The notes under the pieces: model-generated | What the model saw: only the letters and a program-made list of their open reading frames with translations | What the model was told of the DNA's origin: nothing | The model's database searches: none | Program-made: the position numbers and the translations under genes | NCBI GenBank assembly: GCA_030267965.1 | Contig: BRYA01000713.1 | Coordinates: forward strand, 4,989-32,719 | DNA length: 27,731 nucleotides | Direction: 5' to 3' | DNA from: Triparma columacea | Taxonomy: Eukaryota; Sar; Bolidophyceae; Parmales; Triparmaceae | Shown: positions 10,619 to 20,255 of the stretch, piece by piece | How the letters are laid out: every line of letters begins with the position of its first letter | Numbering within the stretch: position 1 is the stretch's first letter

Positions 10619-12967
10619 CTACACATCCGTCTCTTTCTTAGCAACCTTGAGGCTGACCCTGCTTAGCGGGTTGCCTTCTTTGTTCTTGACAGCCTTCAAG
10701 TCCTTGTCAAGTTCCTGAACATCCTCGTCCGTGAAGAGTCCCATCTTCCTCTCCGTCCCCTCAATGTCAAGCCAGAACGATCTGGAACCGTCGGGCTCGA
10801 GGACGACGTTGGTGTCGAGGTTCTCGATGGATACGGAGTGCCTGGCGAGAACCTCGGTGATGGCGGCGGTGAAACCGGGAGTATCGGGACCGCGACAGGA
10901 CACCTTGAACGTCATCTGGTCAGCGTTCTTACGAAGGCCAGTGCTGTGTGTGTGGAGGGGAGCGGGGGGGGAGGGAGTTGGAGGGAGTCAGTGGAAGTGG
11001 GGGGCGTTTTGTTGTCGTCGTTGTTATTCGTTGTTGTTCGTTGTTTTGGTTTTCGTTGGTTCCTCTGTATGTTCGCTTGACAGCAATATCATTGCGCGTG
11101 TCTCTGAAATGATGCACATCGAGTTTCAAGCAGTATTGTCTTGTGTGATATCTCTATTTCGGAACAAAACAAAGGAATCAGATCGTCCCCTTCATTCGCA
11201 TTTCAGAAGGCGGGCAGGGTGAGTGGAAGCGGCGTGTACGGTGTGAGAAATGATGTGTGACCGACGTGATCCTGCAAATATTAAAACCCTCCTCCTCCTC
11301 CCTCTCCCTCCCCCCCTTCACACACAAACACACAAAGCGGTGCGACTTAAACAAAAAGCAATGTAGGGTATGCTATACTTCTCCCACCCCAACGCAGGGG
11401 CGTGAAACCTGTTGCATCCCATCCCCCATCCTGGGGCGAATTTCATTCATCTTGGGCTTGCTATCACATCTTCGGAATTTTCGACCCCCCCAGGGGAGGG
11501 TGGTAAATGAAACCCGAGACTTTCGAAAAATTACGGAGGACGGACCATCAAGGACGAATAGACCGCTTTTTTGGGTACTTATTCAGACGCGAGATATCCT
11601 TCAACCTGGGCCCGTACACTTGACCATGACTACACCTCCCCCCCCTCCCCCCCACCCTTCCCAAAAGACACACCCCTCCACTTGAGACTCACCTATCTTC
11701 CCCCTCTCCCATCACCTCCCCCCCTCCAACTCCCCTCACCTCCTGGGTTGTAGTTTATTAATTTTAACCACAAGTTCCTCCGCGTTATTCCTAATACTTT
11801 CCAGTAAATCCAGATGTCTAACCTTCTCCTGGTCATAGCTCACATGCATCATCATAACAAAGTGGTTCCCCAATCTCGTCATTTTACTCATAGTAATATT
11901 CCCCCCCGCGTCGCTGACCCCTTTACACATCCTCGCAACCATGCCAACTTTATCAACCCCGGTAGCGCTGACGTTAATATGACTTAAATGACTATCCATC
12001 TCTACAGGACATGTACGAGGACGGTAAGTACCGACCATTAGGGAGTCGGATACGCCGGAGACGCCGGGGCCGATTACTTCACCCTTTATTGGATCGTCGC
12101 CGCCGCGCATCATGGATAATATACAAGTCCAAATCAAACTTGTACTGTGGTGGGGGGTGGGGGGGGGGGGAGGGGAGGGTTTTAGAATATAAATGGAACG
12201 AGGGAGGGTTCGTTTGGGGCGACCAAGTTTTAGCGCAGCGCGCGTGTGTGTGATGGTGTGTTTGTAAATATATCTCAAATCCCCCCATTTTCATCCCCCC
12301 CCTGTTAATTCCCCCCTCCCCCCCCCCTCTTTTAATCTCACCTTGCGACCCATGGTATCCTCCCCCAAAGTGGCATGAAAGTAAAGTTAAGTACCGTACT
12401 AGGTATCCATATTTTCCAAAGCGCCACCATATCCTCCTTAAAGTTAGTCCCAAAGTAGTCCTTAACAATCGCTCTCTTGAGGTCGGGGGAGGTGGGGTTG
12501 GTTACGATCTCCTTGGTTGCGTAGAAGACGGGGAAGTAGAGTAAAGGGTGGTGCACGAACTGATCGAGACCTACTTGCGCTGCCGTCTGTTATTATTGGA
12601 ACACGAAAGTGAGAGTTAGTGGGAATAAAAAGGGGGAAAGACAAAAGGCAATCATCATCAATTCATCACTAACCTCCTTCATACCCCTAGGGTTGTTGAG
12701 TTTCTGTTTGATGGTGAGTCCGCTAAACTCTCCCGCCGTCGGGAAGAATCTTTTAAACACCGGCACATACAGTAGGTACTGAACCCCGCCTAGATAGAAG
12801 CATCCGAAGCTTGCAAACGCAGCGTTACGACGCCAGTCGATTGTGTCGCGCTTTTCGACGGTCGTTTGAACGAGGAGATCGGAGAAGGAGGTCTTGAAGG
12901 TGGAGAAAAACATACCAAATGCTAGGGGGTAGGACTTCGGGATACGCATCAACCAGTGGGACGACAT
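10619..12967 (-). CDS. Mpv17/PMP22-family membrane protein fused to tandem ACT domains
   Basis: Four exons (12674-12967, 12342-12586, 11740-12144, 10619-10943) join with phases 0, 2 and 2 into 422 residues. Residues 1 to about 194 are an Mpv17/PMP22 domain: hydrophobic helices, DQFVHHPLLYFPVFY, then WKIWIPSTVLNFTFMPLWGR and a last helix TSLIWTCILSMMRG. Exon 3 encodes that last helix and continues with no stop into a linker (195-232) and the first ACT domain (about 233-308, GVDKVGMVARM, DAGGNI). Exon 4 gives the second ACT domain (about 326-415, GPDTPGFTAAI). Tandem ACT domains resemble GcvR-type regulators, which sense small ligands such as amino acids. Mpv17 proteins sit in mitochondrial or peroxisomal membranes and affect permeability. 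Inferred role: a membrane channel-like protein with a ligand-sensing tail. The 796-nt third intron is the least certain part. If it is not spliced, the protein would end soon after the first ACT domain. Confidence 0.75.
10944..11739 (-). other. Long (796-nt) intron between the two ACT-domain exons
   Basis: The donor is AGGAG|GTGAGG at 11739 and the acceptor ACACACAG at 10944. The phase (AG plus C makes a serine codon) joins the two ACT domains exactly at their linker. It is several times longer than other introns here. Inside are C-rich tracts, CACACA and purine/pyrimidine runs, and about 350 bp (11340-11690) of more complex sequence in which I recognise no exon, RNA or element. A plus-strand open frame at 11257-11685 looks non-coding. 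Confidence 0.5.
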
Positions 12968-13552
12968 TATGGGGGAGGTTTAAGGGTTGGGGGGGGAGGA
13001 TTATGAAGTAAGGTGAGATGGAAGTACGGTATATGAGGATGTACGAAGGTGTTGGCAGATTTGAGGCAGTGGTAAATGGTCGGTTAGTGGGAGGGGTGAT
13101 TATTTGTGTGAAATTGACGACGATTTAGGCCAAAAGGGTGTTGGTTGGGGGTATAGATGTGATGAGTGTTTGTTTATATGTTTAAATGAGTTTAGTAATG
13201 ACTGTGAATCCTATAAAGGAGTCAAACCCTTTTATCTGGATCGACCACCTCGACAAATTGAGAAGGAGGAGGGAAAGGAGATGTGGCCTCTAGCCTCAGT
13301 AAAACAGAGGCCTGGGTCCTTTTGGGAAAACCCTAAGAAAAAACTGCGGCGTTTGGCATTCAAATAGGGGTGGGACTAGCCGCTTTGGGTCCACCCCCGA
13401 CCCCACACGTCCACGGAGACCGTGACGTGGGGGAAGGGAAAGAAGACTTAGGGCGGGTTCGGGGACTTAACGAACTCGGAGCGGCAGCCCGTCTCTCGAG
13501 TCACAAAGATGAACAAAACTCCACGCGAAAGCGCGTGGCGCAACCGCAGCGT
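12968..13552. other. Divergent intergenic region, part of it a possible dispersed repeat
   Basis: This lies between the Mpv17-ACT gene (minus) and the USP gene (plus), so it should hold both promoters. The left half is G/T-rich on the plus strand. From about 13200 on, the base composition changes and small hairpins appear, including a perfect one at 13521-13538. A minus-strand open frame of 75 codons (13467-13694) runs through the right part and into the proposed first USP exon. I find no clear promoter motif. Confidence 0.4.
13521..13538. repeat. Perfect 7-bp hairpin with AAAG loop
   Basis: CCACGCG (13521-13527) pairs with CGCGTGG (13532-13538) around a 4-nt loop. It lies 15 bp before the upstream candidate start of the USP gene, within the stretch that looks different from its surroundings. 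It could be a structured part of a repeat or of a 5' UTR. Confidence 0.4.
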
Positions 13553-16500
13553 ATGGACTCACTTTTTTCAATGAACTGCAAAGTGCAACGATTCTCCTCA
13601 GGTCTTTTCCGGTTTGGGACTTTCCAGCCTCTAAAATCAGCTCATAAAATCCTCGAAATGGAGTTTGTCCTCCCAGTTGGTCTTTGTTCATCAAGTGGTG
13701 CTAGTAAATCTACATATAATAGCGATGATATGAAATGTGATGATTTGAAACACAGTCAACACATTAATACATCTACACGTACTGTAGATATAAATATATT
13801 ATTATCTTCATTGAATGGTCGAGTTGATGCTAAACTTGTGCCTCAAATTAATACCTCTCTCCTCTCTAATTCAACTGCTTCTTCGTCTAAACTCATACAT
13901 AACGATAACAATGGTAATAACAAAGACATCAATAACATAGTTAACGAAATGATGCAGAATAAAAAGGAAAGAAGGAAAGAGAAAGGAAGGAAAGAGAAAG
14001 AAAGAAAGAGAAACAATCTACAGATACACCACAAAGACAAACTGGATAAACAACAACAAGAGAAGAATAAGGAGGGAAGCTATGCAATGAATGAAGAGGG
14101 AGAGAATGACAAAGATTACAAAAAAGAGAGAAAGGAGAAGGAGGGGAGGAAGGAGAAGGAGGAGGAAAGGAAGACAGACAAGAAGAAGATAGACAAGAAG
14201 AAGATAAACAAGAAGACGGACAAGAAGGAGACACACACACAGGAGACACACACACAGGAGACACAAGAAGCACAGGATACACAAAACATCAATCATCATC
14301 ATCATCATAAGGACAAGGAAACCTCCAAAAAAGAATCCCCCTCCTACGCAACCCCAAATGTCCTCATCCCAAACCCTTCAACCCCACCTCCAAACTTCCC
14401 CCCTAAACCTCCGAAACTCCAACGTCAACTATCACCACGATCTCTATCACTTTACACATACCGTCAAGCCCTCTCTAACAAGGTAAGCACATGTTAAGGG
14501 GTAACGTAACTTGTGTTTGTCATACAGACTGCTCGTCATAATTTAAAAGCGTCATCCTCCGCCACCTCTATTCCTCTAACTAATCTTATCTTAAACCTTC
14601 CTTTCACGCTCAAAAAAGCCTGGTTTACGACCCCGTCTTAACAGTACAGACGTGGAGATAAAACTACCTGGCCAGGGATTATGCGGTGAGGAGGAAGTTA
14701 AAGAGAAACACTTATGGATGTCCGGTTGGACAACCGGCGGCCTAACCCTTACAGACAATAAGGGTAAGCCGGAAATAAGGAAGGGTTTAGGACTCCGTAA
14801 TCTTGGTAACACTTGCTTTATGAACTCCGCGATCCAGTGTCTCGCGCATTGCCCCGTTTTTGCTCAATGCCTTATTACAGGTGACGGGGGTGTTGGGGGT
14901 AGAGGTGAGGGGATGAGGTGTAAGGATGTTATTAAACATACTATCGCTGGGGTGTTGAGGATAAATAAGGGGGGGAAGGGGGGGAACTGTTATAACCCGA
15001 AAGCGTTATACGGTAATTTGAAGTCGATATTCAAGGGGTATAGAAGAGGGAGGCAGGAGGATTCACATGAGTTTCTTATTCAACTACTTGAGAAGTTACA
15101 GTCAGACGAATTGAAGGGGGCGGGGATTAATCCGGATAAAAGCGGGTGGAGAGATGAGCTGGGGATGAAGAGGATTGATGAAACGACGAGCGTACATAGA
15201 ATGTTTGGAGGGTATTTGAGAAGCCAGATTGTATGCGGGAATGTTAAATGCAAGGTGAGAAAGAGAGTGGGGGTTACAAAGGAAAGGAGAGAGAGGGAGA
15301 GAGAGAGAGAGAGGGAAGAGATGTATAGGGACGCATGTATTAGGCGGCACGTTAAAAACACTCGAGTAAAACATCTATATTTTAGGGTTCGATCGACAAA
15401 CATACCATTAACCACCACCTCCCCTCCTCCCCCCCCTCCCCCCCCTCCCCCCCCATCCCCACCAAACCCACACCAGCACAAGAGCAGTACATACGACCCC
15501 TTCCTCGATCTTCAAGTGGAGATAACCTCCACCTCAATCACTACCCTCGTTCACGCAGTAAACAAGTTCTGCACCTCCGAGGTTCTTAATAAAGACAACA
15601 TGTACAAATGCGAGAGATGTAGTAAAAAAACAAAAGCCAGGAAAACACTAACCGTATTCAGACCACCCTTAACACTGATCGTACAGCTGAAAAGATTCAG
15701 TTACGGGTTCGGTGGTGGTTACGGTGGTTACGGTGGTTCAGTTAGTAGGAAAGTTGGTAAAACCATAACCTACGATGAGAAATTCGACCTTAAACTTAGT
15801 GATGGGAGGGTTTGTAAGTACTACTTAACCGGGGTGCTATGTCACGTAGGTGGTGGAGCGCAAAGTGGACATTACTATAGTTACGTTAGAACTGCGGGTT
15901 CAGGGAAAGTAGGGGAGGGGAGTTGGAGATGTTGTAATGATGAAGAGGTTAGAGATGTTAGGTGGAGGGAGGTGGAGGGGAATGGGAGGAATGCTTATCT
16001 GCTCTTCTTTACGAGGCAGGAGATTAAGATGAAATTGGAGGAGGATTTACCGGGTAGTGGGAATGGGATTAAGGGGGAAAGCGAAGAGGATGAGGAGGTG
16101 GAGGAGAAGGGGGAGGAAGACGTGCGGAAGGGAATTAATATCTCTGAGAAGGACGAAGATGAGGATGACGGGAAAGAGGAGGAAAAAGAGGACGATGATG
16201 ACGATGATTCGTCATCCGAATCCGAGCCTTCATCTACATCGTCTAATAACATCCTTCCTCCAAACCACAAGCCAGAATCAACGGCATCTACCTCCTCATC
16301 CTCCTATCCCGAATTCGTACGTATGCCACCAGTGTTCAAGAGCGGTAGGATGCCGATATTCAAAGGCAACATAGGTAGGGTTTTACCTATTGGGAGGAGG
16401 AAGTTAGGGAGGGTTAAAGTTATGCGGATGGTTTTAGAGATACAAGAGGAGGAGGAGGAGGTTATGGACGAGATGGAGAAGGAAGAGGAGGAGAGAGAGG

Positions 16501-17141
16501 TGAAGGAAGTAGAAAAGGAAACAGAGGAGGAGGAGGAGATGGAGGTGGAGGCAGGGTCGGATAGCGGTAACGACAGCAGCAGCGTGCCGAGCACAGACTC
16601 AGACTCCGATTCAGACTCCGATTCAGACTCCGATTCCGACTCGGACGACGACGAGCAGCCCTCAGCCTCCCCGCCTGCACCAGCTCAAACACCTACCCCT
16701 AAACCTATCCTCTCAAACAAACCTAGCCTAGCGCTACAAGCCGCTAATGGGATAAGCGTCACTTCGAAGAAGAGGAAGGTTACCGGCGACACTAGCTTGT
16801 TCGGTAACGTTCCTACGGGAGGTTGGAGTAGCAGCGATTGCTCAGAAGACGAAGGTAAAGGAAGTGGGAGGAGAGGAGGAGGAGGAGGGAGGGGAGAAAA
16901 TATGGAAGGGAGAGACGAAGGGAGAAGGGGGGGGGAGGAGTGGAGGAAGAATATGAGGAAGAGCAACTGGGATACTAAACTTGATGCTGGGAAAAACAAG
17001 AAGGTTAAGAGCGGGCTGGGGGGAGTGGTCTTTGAAAAAAGAGAAGGGAAATGTAATCCATTCAATAAAGGAGGGAGGGGGAATAAGGGCAAGGGGAGAA
17101 AGGGAGGGAAAGGGGAGGACAGGGATAGAAGGAAAAGGTGA
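13553..17141 (+). CDS. Ubiquitin-specific protease, USP36/UBP10-like, with low-complexity tails
   Basis: The model has exons 13553-14482, 14619-15254 and 15477-17141 (1076 residues). The catalytic core is certain: Cys box GLRNLGNTCFMNS with the Cys codon at 14814-14816, RQEDSHEFL, the His box GAQSGHYYSYV, and WRCCNDEEV with the Asn/Asp site. CKHKSSTYDPFLDLQ forms across intron 2, as in USP36-type enzymes. The tail has acidic runs, a (DS)n block at about 16600-16650, and near the end WDTKLDAGKNKKVK followed by KREGKCNPFN, a motif I know from the C-terminus of USP36. USP36 and yeast Ubp10 act in the nucleolus on ribosome-assembly factors and histone H2B. The 5' part is less sure: exon 1 is Lys/Glu/His-rich, its start could be 13553, 13658 or 13730, and the exon 2 acceptor (AAAAAAG at 14618) is poor. 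A canonical acceptor at 14527 instead leads to a stop at 14640, which would make exon 1 a separate short gene. Confidence 0.8.
15255..15476 (+). other. Stop-free, multiple-of-three intron inside the USP catalytic domain
   Basis: The donor GTGAGA and an acceptor after a C-rich tract (CCACACCAG) bound 222 nt. Removing it makes NVKCKHKSSTYDPF, the expected USP finger sequence. The intron has no stop in the gene's frame, so retention would insert 74 residues, Arg/Glu-rich then poly-proline, without truncation. It includes a GAGAGA microsatellite (about 15290-15313). Confidence 0.75.
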
Positions 17142-17265
17142 AGGGGGGGGAGGCGAGGGGGCGACGACATTTTGGTGTAGGTTCTCACTTACACAGTGCT
17201 AAACGTTTATTTTGGACGATAAAATGGAACAATTCACATTACATTCACAACAACAACCAAGACGT

Positions 17266-17469
17266 TCACAGAAATTCCAGAATTACTCTCCACAAAACTT
17301 TCGGGATCTTCTCACGTGCCTCAGTTGCCCTTAGCGCTGGGGCTTCAACTCCGTCAGTTCGCTTCCGCTTCCTAGCCGATCTCCTGGGTGGATCTTCCAC
17401 GTGATCCCAGGTTCCCTTAAGGCGCAACAGAGCGTTGGTTCCACCTTTTATAAAGGAGGAACGAGACAG
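17266..17469 (-). pseudogene. Out-of-frame C-terminal tail of the LRR gene
   Basis: In the frame shifted by one from the LRR gene, an open stretch runs from about 17469 to a TGA at 17266-17268. After the crossover near 17440 it reads NALLRLKGTWDHVEDPP, a basic nuclear-signal-like patch RRSARKRKRTDG, and ends REKIPKVLWRVILEFL. An amphipathic end of this kind after a basic patch fits the known style of LRR_5 proteins in algae (my recollection of the family). It has no ATG of its own. The simplest reading is a one-base frameshift, real or a sequencing error. Confidence 0.5.
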
Positions 17470-18445
17470 TCAGCATGTCTTCATCAGCAGCGGCAGCGAT
17501 TAGGGCAGTGCAGTCCAAGAAGCAGTCTTCACCGATAGAAACGGTAGGAGATAGCATGAGTTCCGTCAGGGCGATGCAACTTATGAAGGCTTTATCGCCA
17601 ATCGACGTCACTGAGTCCGGGATGCTGATGGCCGTGAGGGACCAGCAATTGAAGAAGGCGTGACTGCCAATCGTTGTCACTCCGTCCGGGATGGTGATGG
17701 CCGTGAAGGAGGAGCATCCCCAGAAGGCGCCGATGCCAATCGTTGTCACTGTGTCCGGAATGGTAATGTCCGTGAGGGAGGAGCATCCATCGAAGGTATG
17801 ATCGTCAATCATTGTCACTCCGTTCGGAATGGTGAAGGTCGTGAGGGAGGAGCAGTCCCTGAAACACCCAATCGCTGTCACTCCGACTGGGATGGTGATG
17901 GCCATGAGGGAGGAGCATCCAAAGAAGGCGCAATCACCAATCCACGTCACTCCGTCCGGGATGGTGATGGCCATGAGGGAGGAGCAGTCCCTGAAGGTGC
18001 CATCGCCAATCGTTGTCACTCCGTCCGGGATGGTGATGGCTTCGAGGGAGGAGCATTTCCAGAAGGCGCCACCGCCAATCGTTGTCACTCCGTCCGGGAT
18101 GGTGATGGCCTTGAGGGAGGAGCATTCGTAGAAGGCACATTGGCCAATCACTGTCACTGAGTCCGGGATGGTGATGGTTTCGAGGGAGGAGCATCCGTTG
18201 AAGGCTTCCCTACCAATCTCTGCCACTCCGTCCGGGATTGCGATGGCCATGAGGGAGGAGCATCCGTAGAAGGCGCGTTCGCCAATCGTTGTCACTGAGT
18301 CCGGGATGGTGATGGTTTTGAGGGAGGAGCATCCCCTGAAGGTGTCATTGGCAATCGACGTCACTCCTTGTGCAATAGTTACTTCTGTGAGTTCAGTATC
18401 GTCTTCGAAGCTCTCTACGCCAGAGTATACTGCTGTTTTGGTCAT
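17417..18445 (-). CDS. BspA-like (Treponema-type) leucine-rich repeat protein
   Basis: A single-exon frame of 342 residues. After a short N-terminus there are about 12 repeats of 23 residues (69 bp) of the form ITIPDGVTTIGDGAFRGCSSLxA, the LRR_5/BspA type. The eighth repeat is two residues short. Such proteins form curved solenoids used in binding; in algae and other protists they occur in large, fast-changing families of mostly unknown role. There is no signal peptide. The frame ends VAP, but the next frame continues as a plausible C-terminus (see 17266-17469), so the gene is either frameshifted or needs an event near 17440 for its full end. The base pattern is highly repetitive, and the opposite strand gives several repetitive false ORFs. 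Confidence 0.8.
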   Translation of the reverse strand: MTKTAVYSGVESFEDDTELTEVTIAQGVTSIANDTFRGCSSLKTITIPDSVTTIGERAFYGCSSLMAIAIPDGVAEIGREAFNGCSSLETITIPDSVTVIGQCAFYECSSLKAITIPDGVTTIGGGAFWKCSSLEAITIPDGVTTIGDGTFRDCSSLMAITIPDGVTWIGDCAFFGCSSLMAITIPVGVTAIGCFRDCSSLTTFTIPNGVTMIDDHTFDGCSSLTDITIPDTVTTIGIGAFWGCSSFTAITIPDGVTTIGSHAFFNCWSLTAISIPDSVTSIGDKAFISCIALTELMLSPTVSIGEDCFLDCTALIAAAADEDMLTVSFLLYKRWNQRSVAP

Positions 18446-19008
18446 TTGGGGAAGGGGAGAGTCCAGGGTTGAGAGGATCTTTCAACACGTATATTCGTTA
18501 ACAATTTAAACACTCAACGAATATCTACATTATTGACGGGAATCAGGAGGGTTAGTGTGGTGTAATTTACGAAGAGCAAGATGTGATGGAGTAAGAACAA
18601 GGGAGAGGGATGGTGAGACCCTCAAGGAATGCGGCATTGCGGGGTCAATGGCTCTTATCTGCCCATATAACCCCAACATGATACTAATAACATCGGAAAT
18701 ATGGCTGAAAGTAGTATTATCTCGTCTATGAGACGAATAATCCAAACCCAATGAACTCAGTGTTCGACCGTGATTGTAGAGGGGAAATAACTTGAACTTG
18801 GACGTGAATAGGAGATAAAAATCAACAATAGAGGACAAATAACAACTGGTGAAAGCCTTGGAAAGTGTTATCATTGTCATTGTTGTCCTTCTTACCTGTA
18901 TTTCACAGCTATATTTTGGCTATTTTTGCCTGCAAAAAGTAGACTGGACCTCCTATTCCTTTTCACCATCTCATCTCTCCGTCTCATCTCAACACCCTCA
19001 GACTTCTT
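18446..19008. other. Divergent intergenic region (LRR gene / heme oxygenase)
   Basis: 563 bp between the LRR gene (minus) and the heme oxygenase gene (plus); it should contain both upstream regions. A minus-strand open frame of 116 codons (18530-18880) has no recognisable domain and unconvincing composition. No RNA gene or repeat was seen. Confidence 0.5.
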
Positions 19009-20096
19009 ATGTCATTATCTCGTACATTCTCCCTTCGTGCCGTCAATTCCTTTCCTCATGCTCTCAATAATCTCCCTCACACCCTCCAAAGAACATCTCC
19101 TCCTCGAGTCATCCTCTCCACAAAAACCACCCCCCATCCACAGGGTTACCCCCCATCCACACGTTCTATTCAAACTGAGAGTGGACATATAATGTCTACG
19201 ATCAAGGCCAATAAAGTAGGTCTGTCTTCCTCATTAGACGCCACAATGAAGGAGGGTCATGACATGAAGGTGTTCGGTTTCGGCACTCTCGCTAAAACCA
19301 TGTCAGACAAGGATACGTACGGCTCCTTCGTCACCAGCCTGCACGCGATTTACACTGAGATGGAAGCTGGAATGGACGAGGTTGTCAAGGCTGGTGGAGG
19401 GGGGGTTGAAGGGGTGTGGAGTGAGTATGGGGAGATCTTGAGGAGGGAACCTGGTATAAGGAAGGACTTGGCGGACGTGGGTGTTGCGGTTCCGAAGACG
19501 TGGGAGGTGAGAGGAAGGGGCAACGAAGAGCGAGGAGCGAAGTTTGAAGTTGACCAAATTTACATGATATATCTTTGTGATCATCGCCATCTCACCCCCA
19601 CGAGCGCCTCGCCCAGGACGACGATGATTTTTCTTTCCTTACGCCTGCGACTGCGGACTACGTCAACCGCATAAGAGAAGCTCGTGATAAAGACTTGAGA
19701 GACGGGGGGGGAAGGCTGGTGGGGCACTTGTACTGCAGGTATCTAGCTGACCTGTTCGGCGGACAGCAGCTGTCAACGCCCACTAGACTTGCGCTGGGCC
19801 TTGATGGCAACCCTAAAATGTACGAGTTTGATTTAGGATTGGGGAGGAAGGACTTCATTGAGGGTTTGTACGTAAGTATCAACAGAGTCGGCGATGGAAT
19901 GTTGGATGAGCAGAGGAAGGTTATCGTGGAGGAGGCCGCGGAGTGTTTTGAGCTCAACAAGAGGCTGTACGCCGAGGGCGGGGGGATATACGGGGGGAGC
20001 TTGAGGGCGGGTTGGAACTTGATGAAGGGCTTTGGAAAGCAGTTCAAACCGTCCTTCGGCAACCCTTATGCTAGGGGACCAGAGAAAGGGCGGTAG
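19009..20096 (+). CDS. Heme oxygenase (biliverdin-producing), organelle-targeted
   Basis: Two exons (19009-19506 and 19617-20096) with a 110-nt intron, phase 0, give 325 residues. The core aligns with the heme oxygenase family: SLDATMKEGHDMKVF supplies the proximal heme ligand H84, SFVTSLHAIYTEMEAGMDE is the usual helix, and GHLYCRYLADLFGGQ (202-216) is the distal-helix signature (compare YLGDLSGGQ). Heme oxygenase opens heme to biliverdin, CO and iron with reductant and O2; in algae biliverdin is the precursor of bilin chromophores. Residues 1 to about 65 are Ser/Arg-rich and lack acidic residues until about 57 (MSLSRTFSLRAVNSF...), typical of an organelle presequence. Without a signal peptide it looks more mitochondrial than complex-plastid, unless a 5' exon is missing. 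It reads toward the peroxidase gene 160 bp downstream. Confidence 0.85.
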
Positions 20097-20255
20097 GGGA
20101 GCGGCGGACGCAATGCTCTAGATAACATGTAATCCAGGCCCGCAATGGAGGCGCATTAACAAAACATCACCAAGGTTTTCAGCTTTGCCAGATTTGCGAT
20201 TTATTTTTCTGAGTACGTCAATCCTGGTGTCAATGATTATTTCCCCCCTTTGACC

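Noticed and set aside
11257..11685. Plus-strand open frame of 142 codons inside the long intron
   Set aside because: Pro/Ser/Thr low-complexity from C-rich tracts; antisense to a well-supported gene; no domain.
13104..13367. Plus-strand open frame of 87 codons before the USP gene
   Set aside because: No domain, no in-phase splice into the USP exons that I could find, and it lies in the divergent intergenic region.
13843..14308. Minus-strand Leu/Cys/Ser-rich frames opposite the first USP exon
   Set aside because: They are the complement of AAG/GAA-rich repeats and only look like membrane proteins.
15388..15410. GGTTCGATC string resembling a tRNA B box
   Set aside because: There is no A box or acceptor-stem pairing at suitable distance; it lies in the USP intron.
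17592..18194. Repetitive open frames on both strands within the LRR gene (His/Pro/Gly-rich or Met/Val-rich repeats)
   Set aside because: They are out-of-frame readings of the 69-bp LRR coding repeats.
17480..18370. Regular direct repeats that could suggest a CRISPR array or minisatellite
   Set aside because: The 69-bp period matches 23-residue LRR units in an open frame; there are no unique spacers and this is eukaryotic DNA.
18530..18880. Minus-strand open frame of 116 codons upstream of the LRR gene
   Set aside because: No domain, no good composition, no splice partner; it falls in a divergent promoter region.
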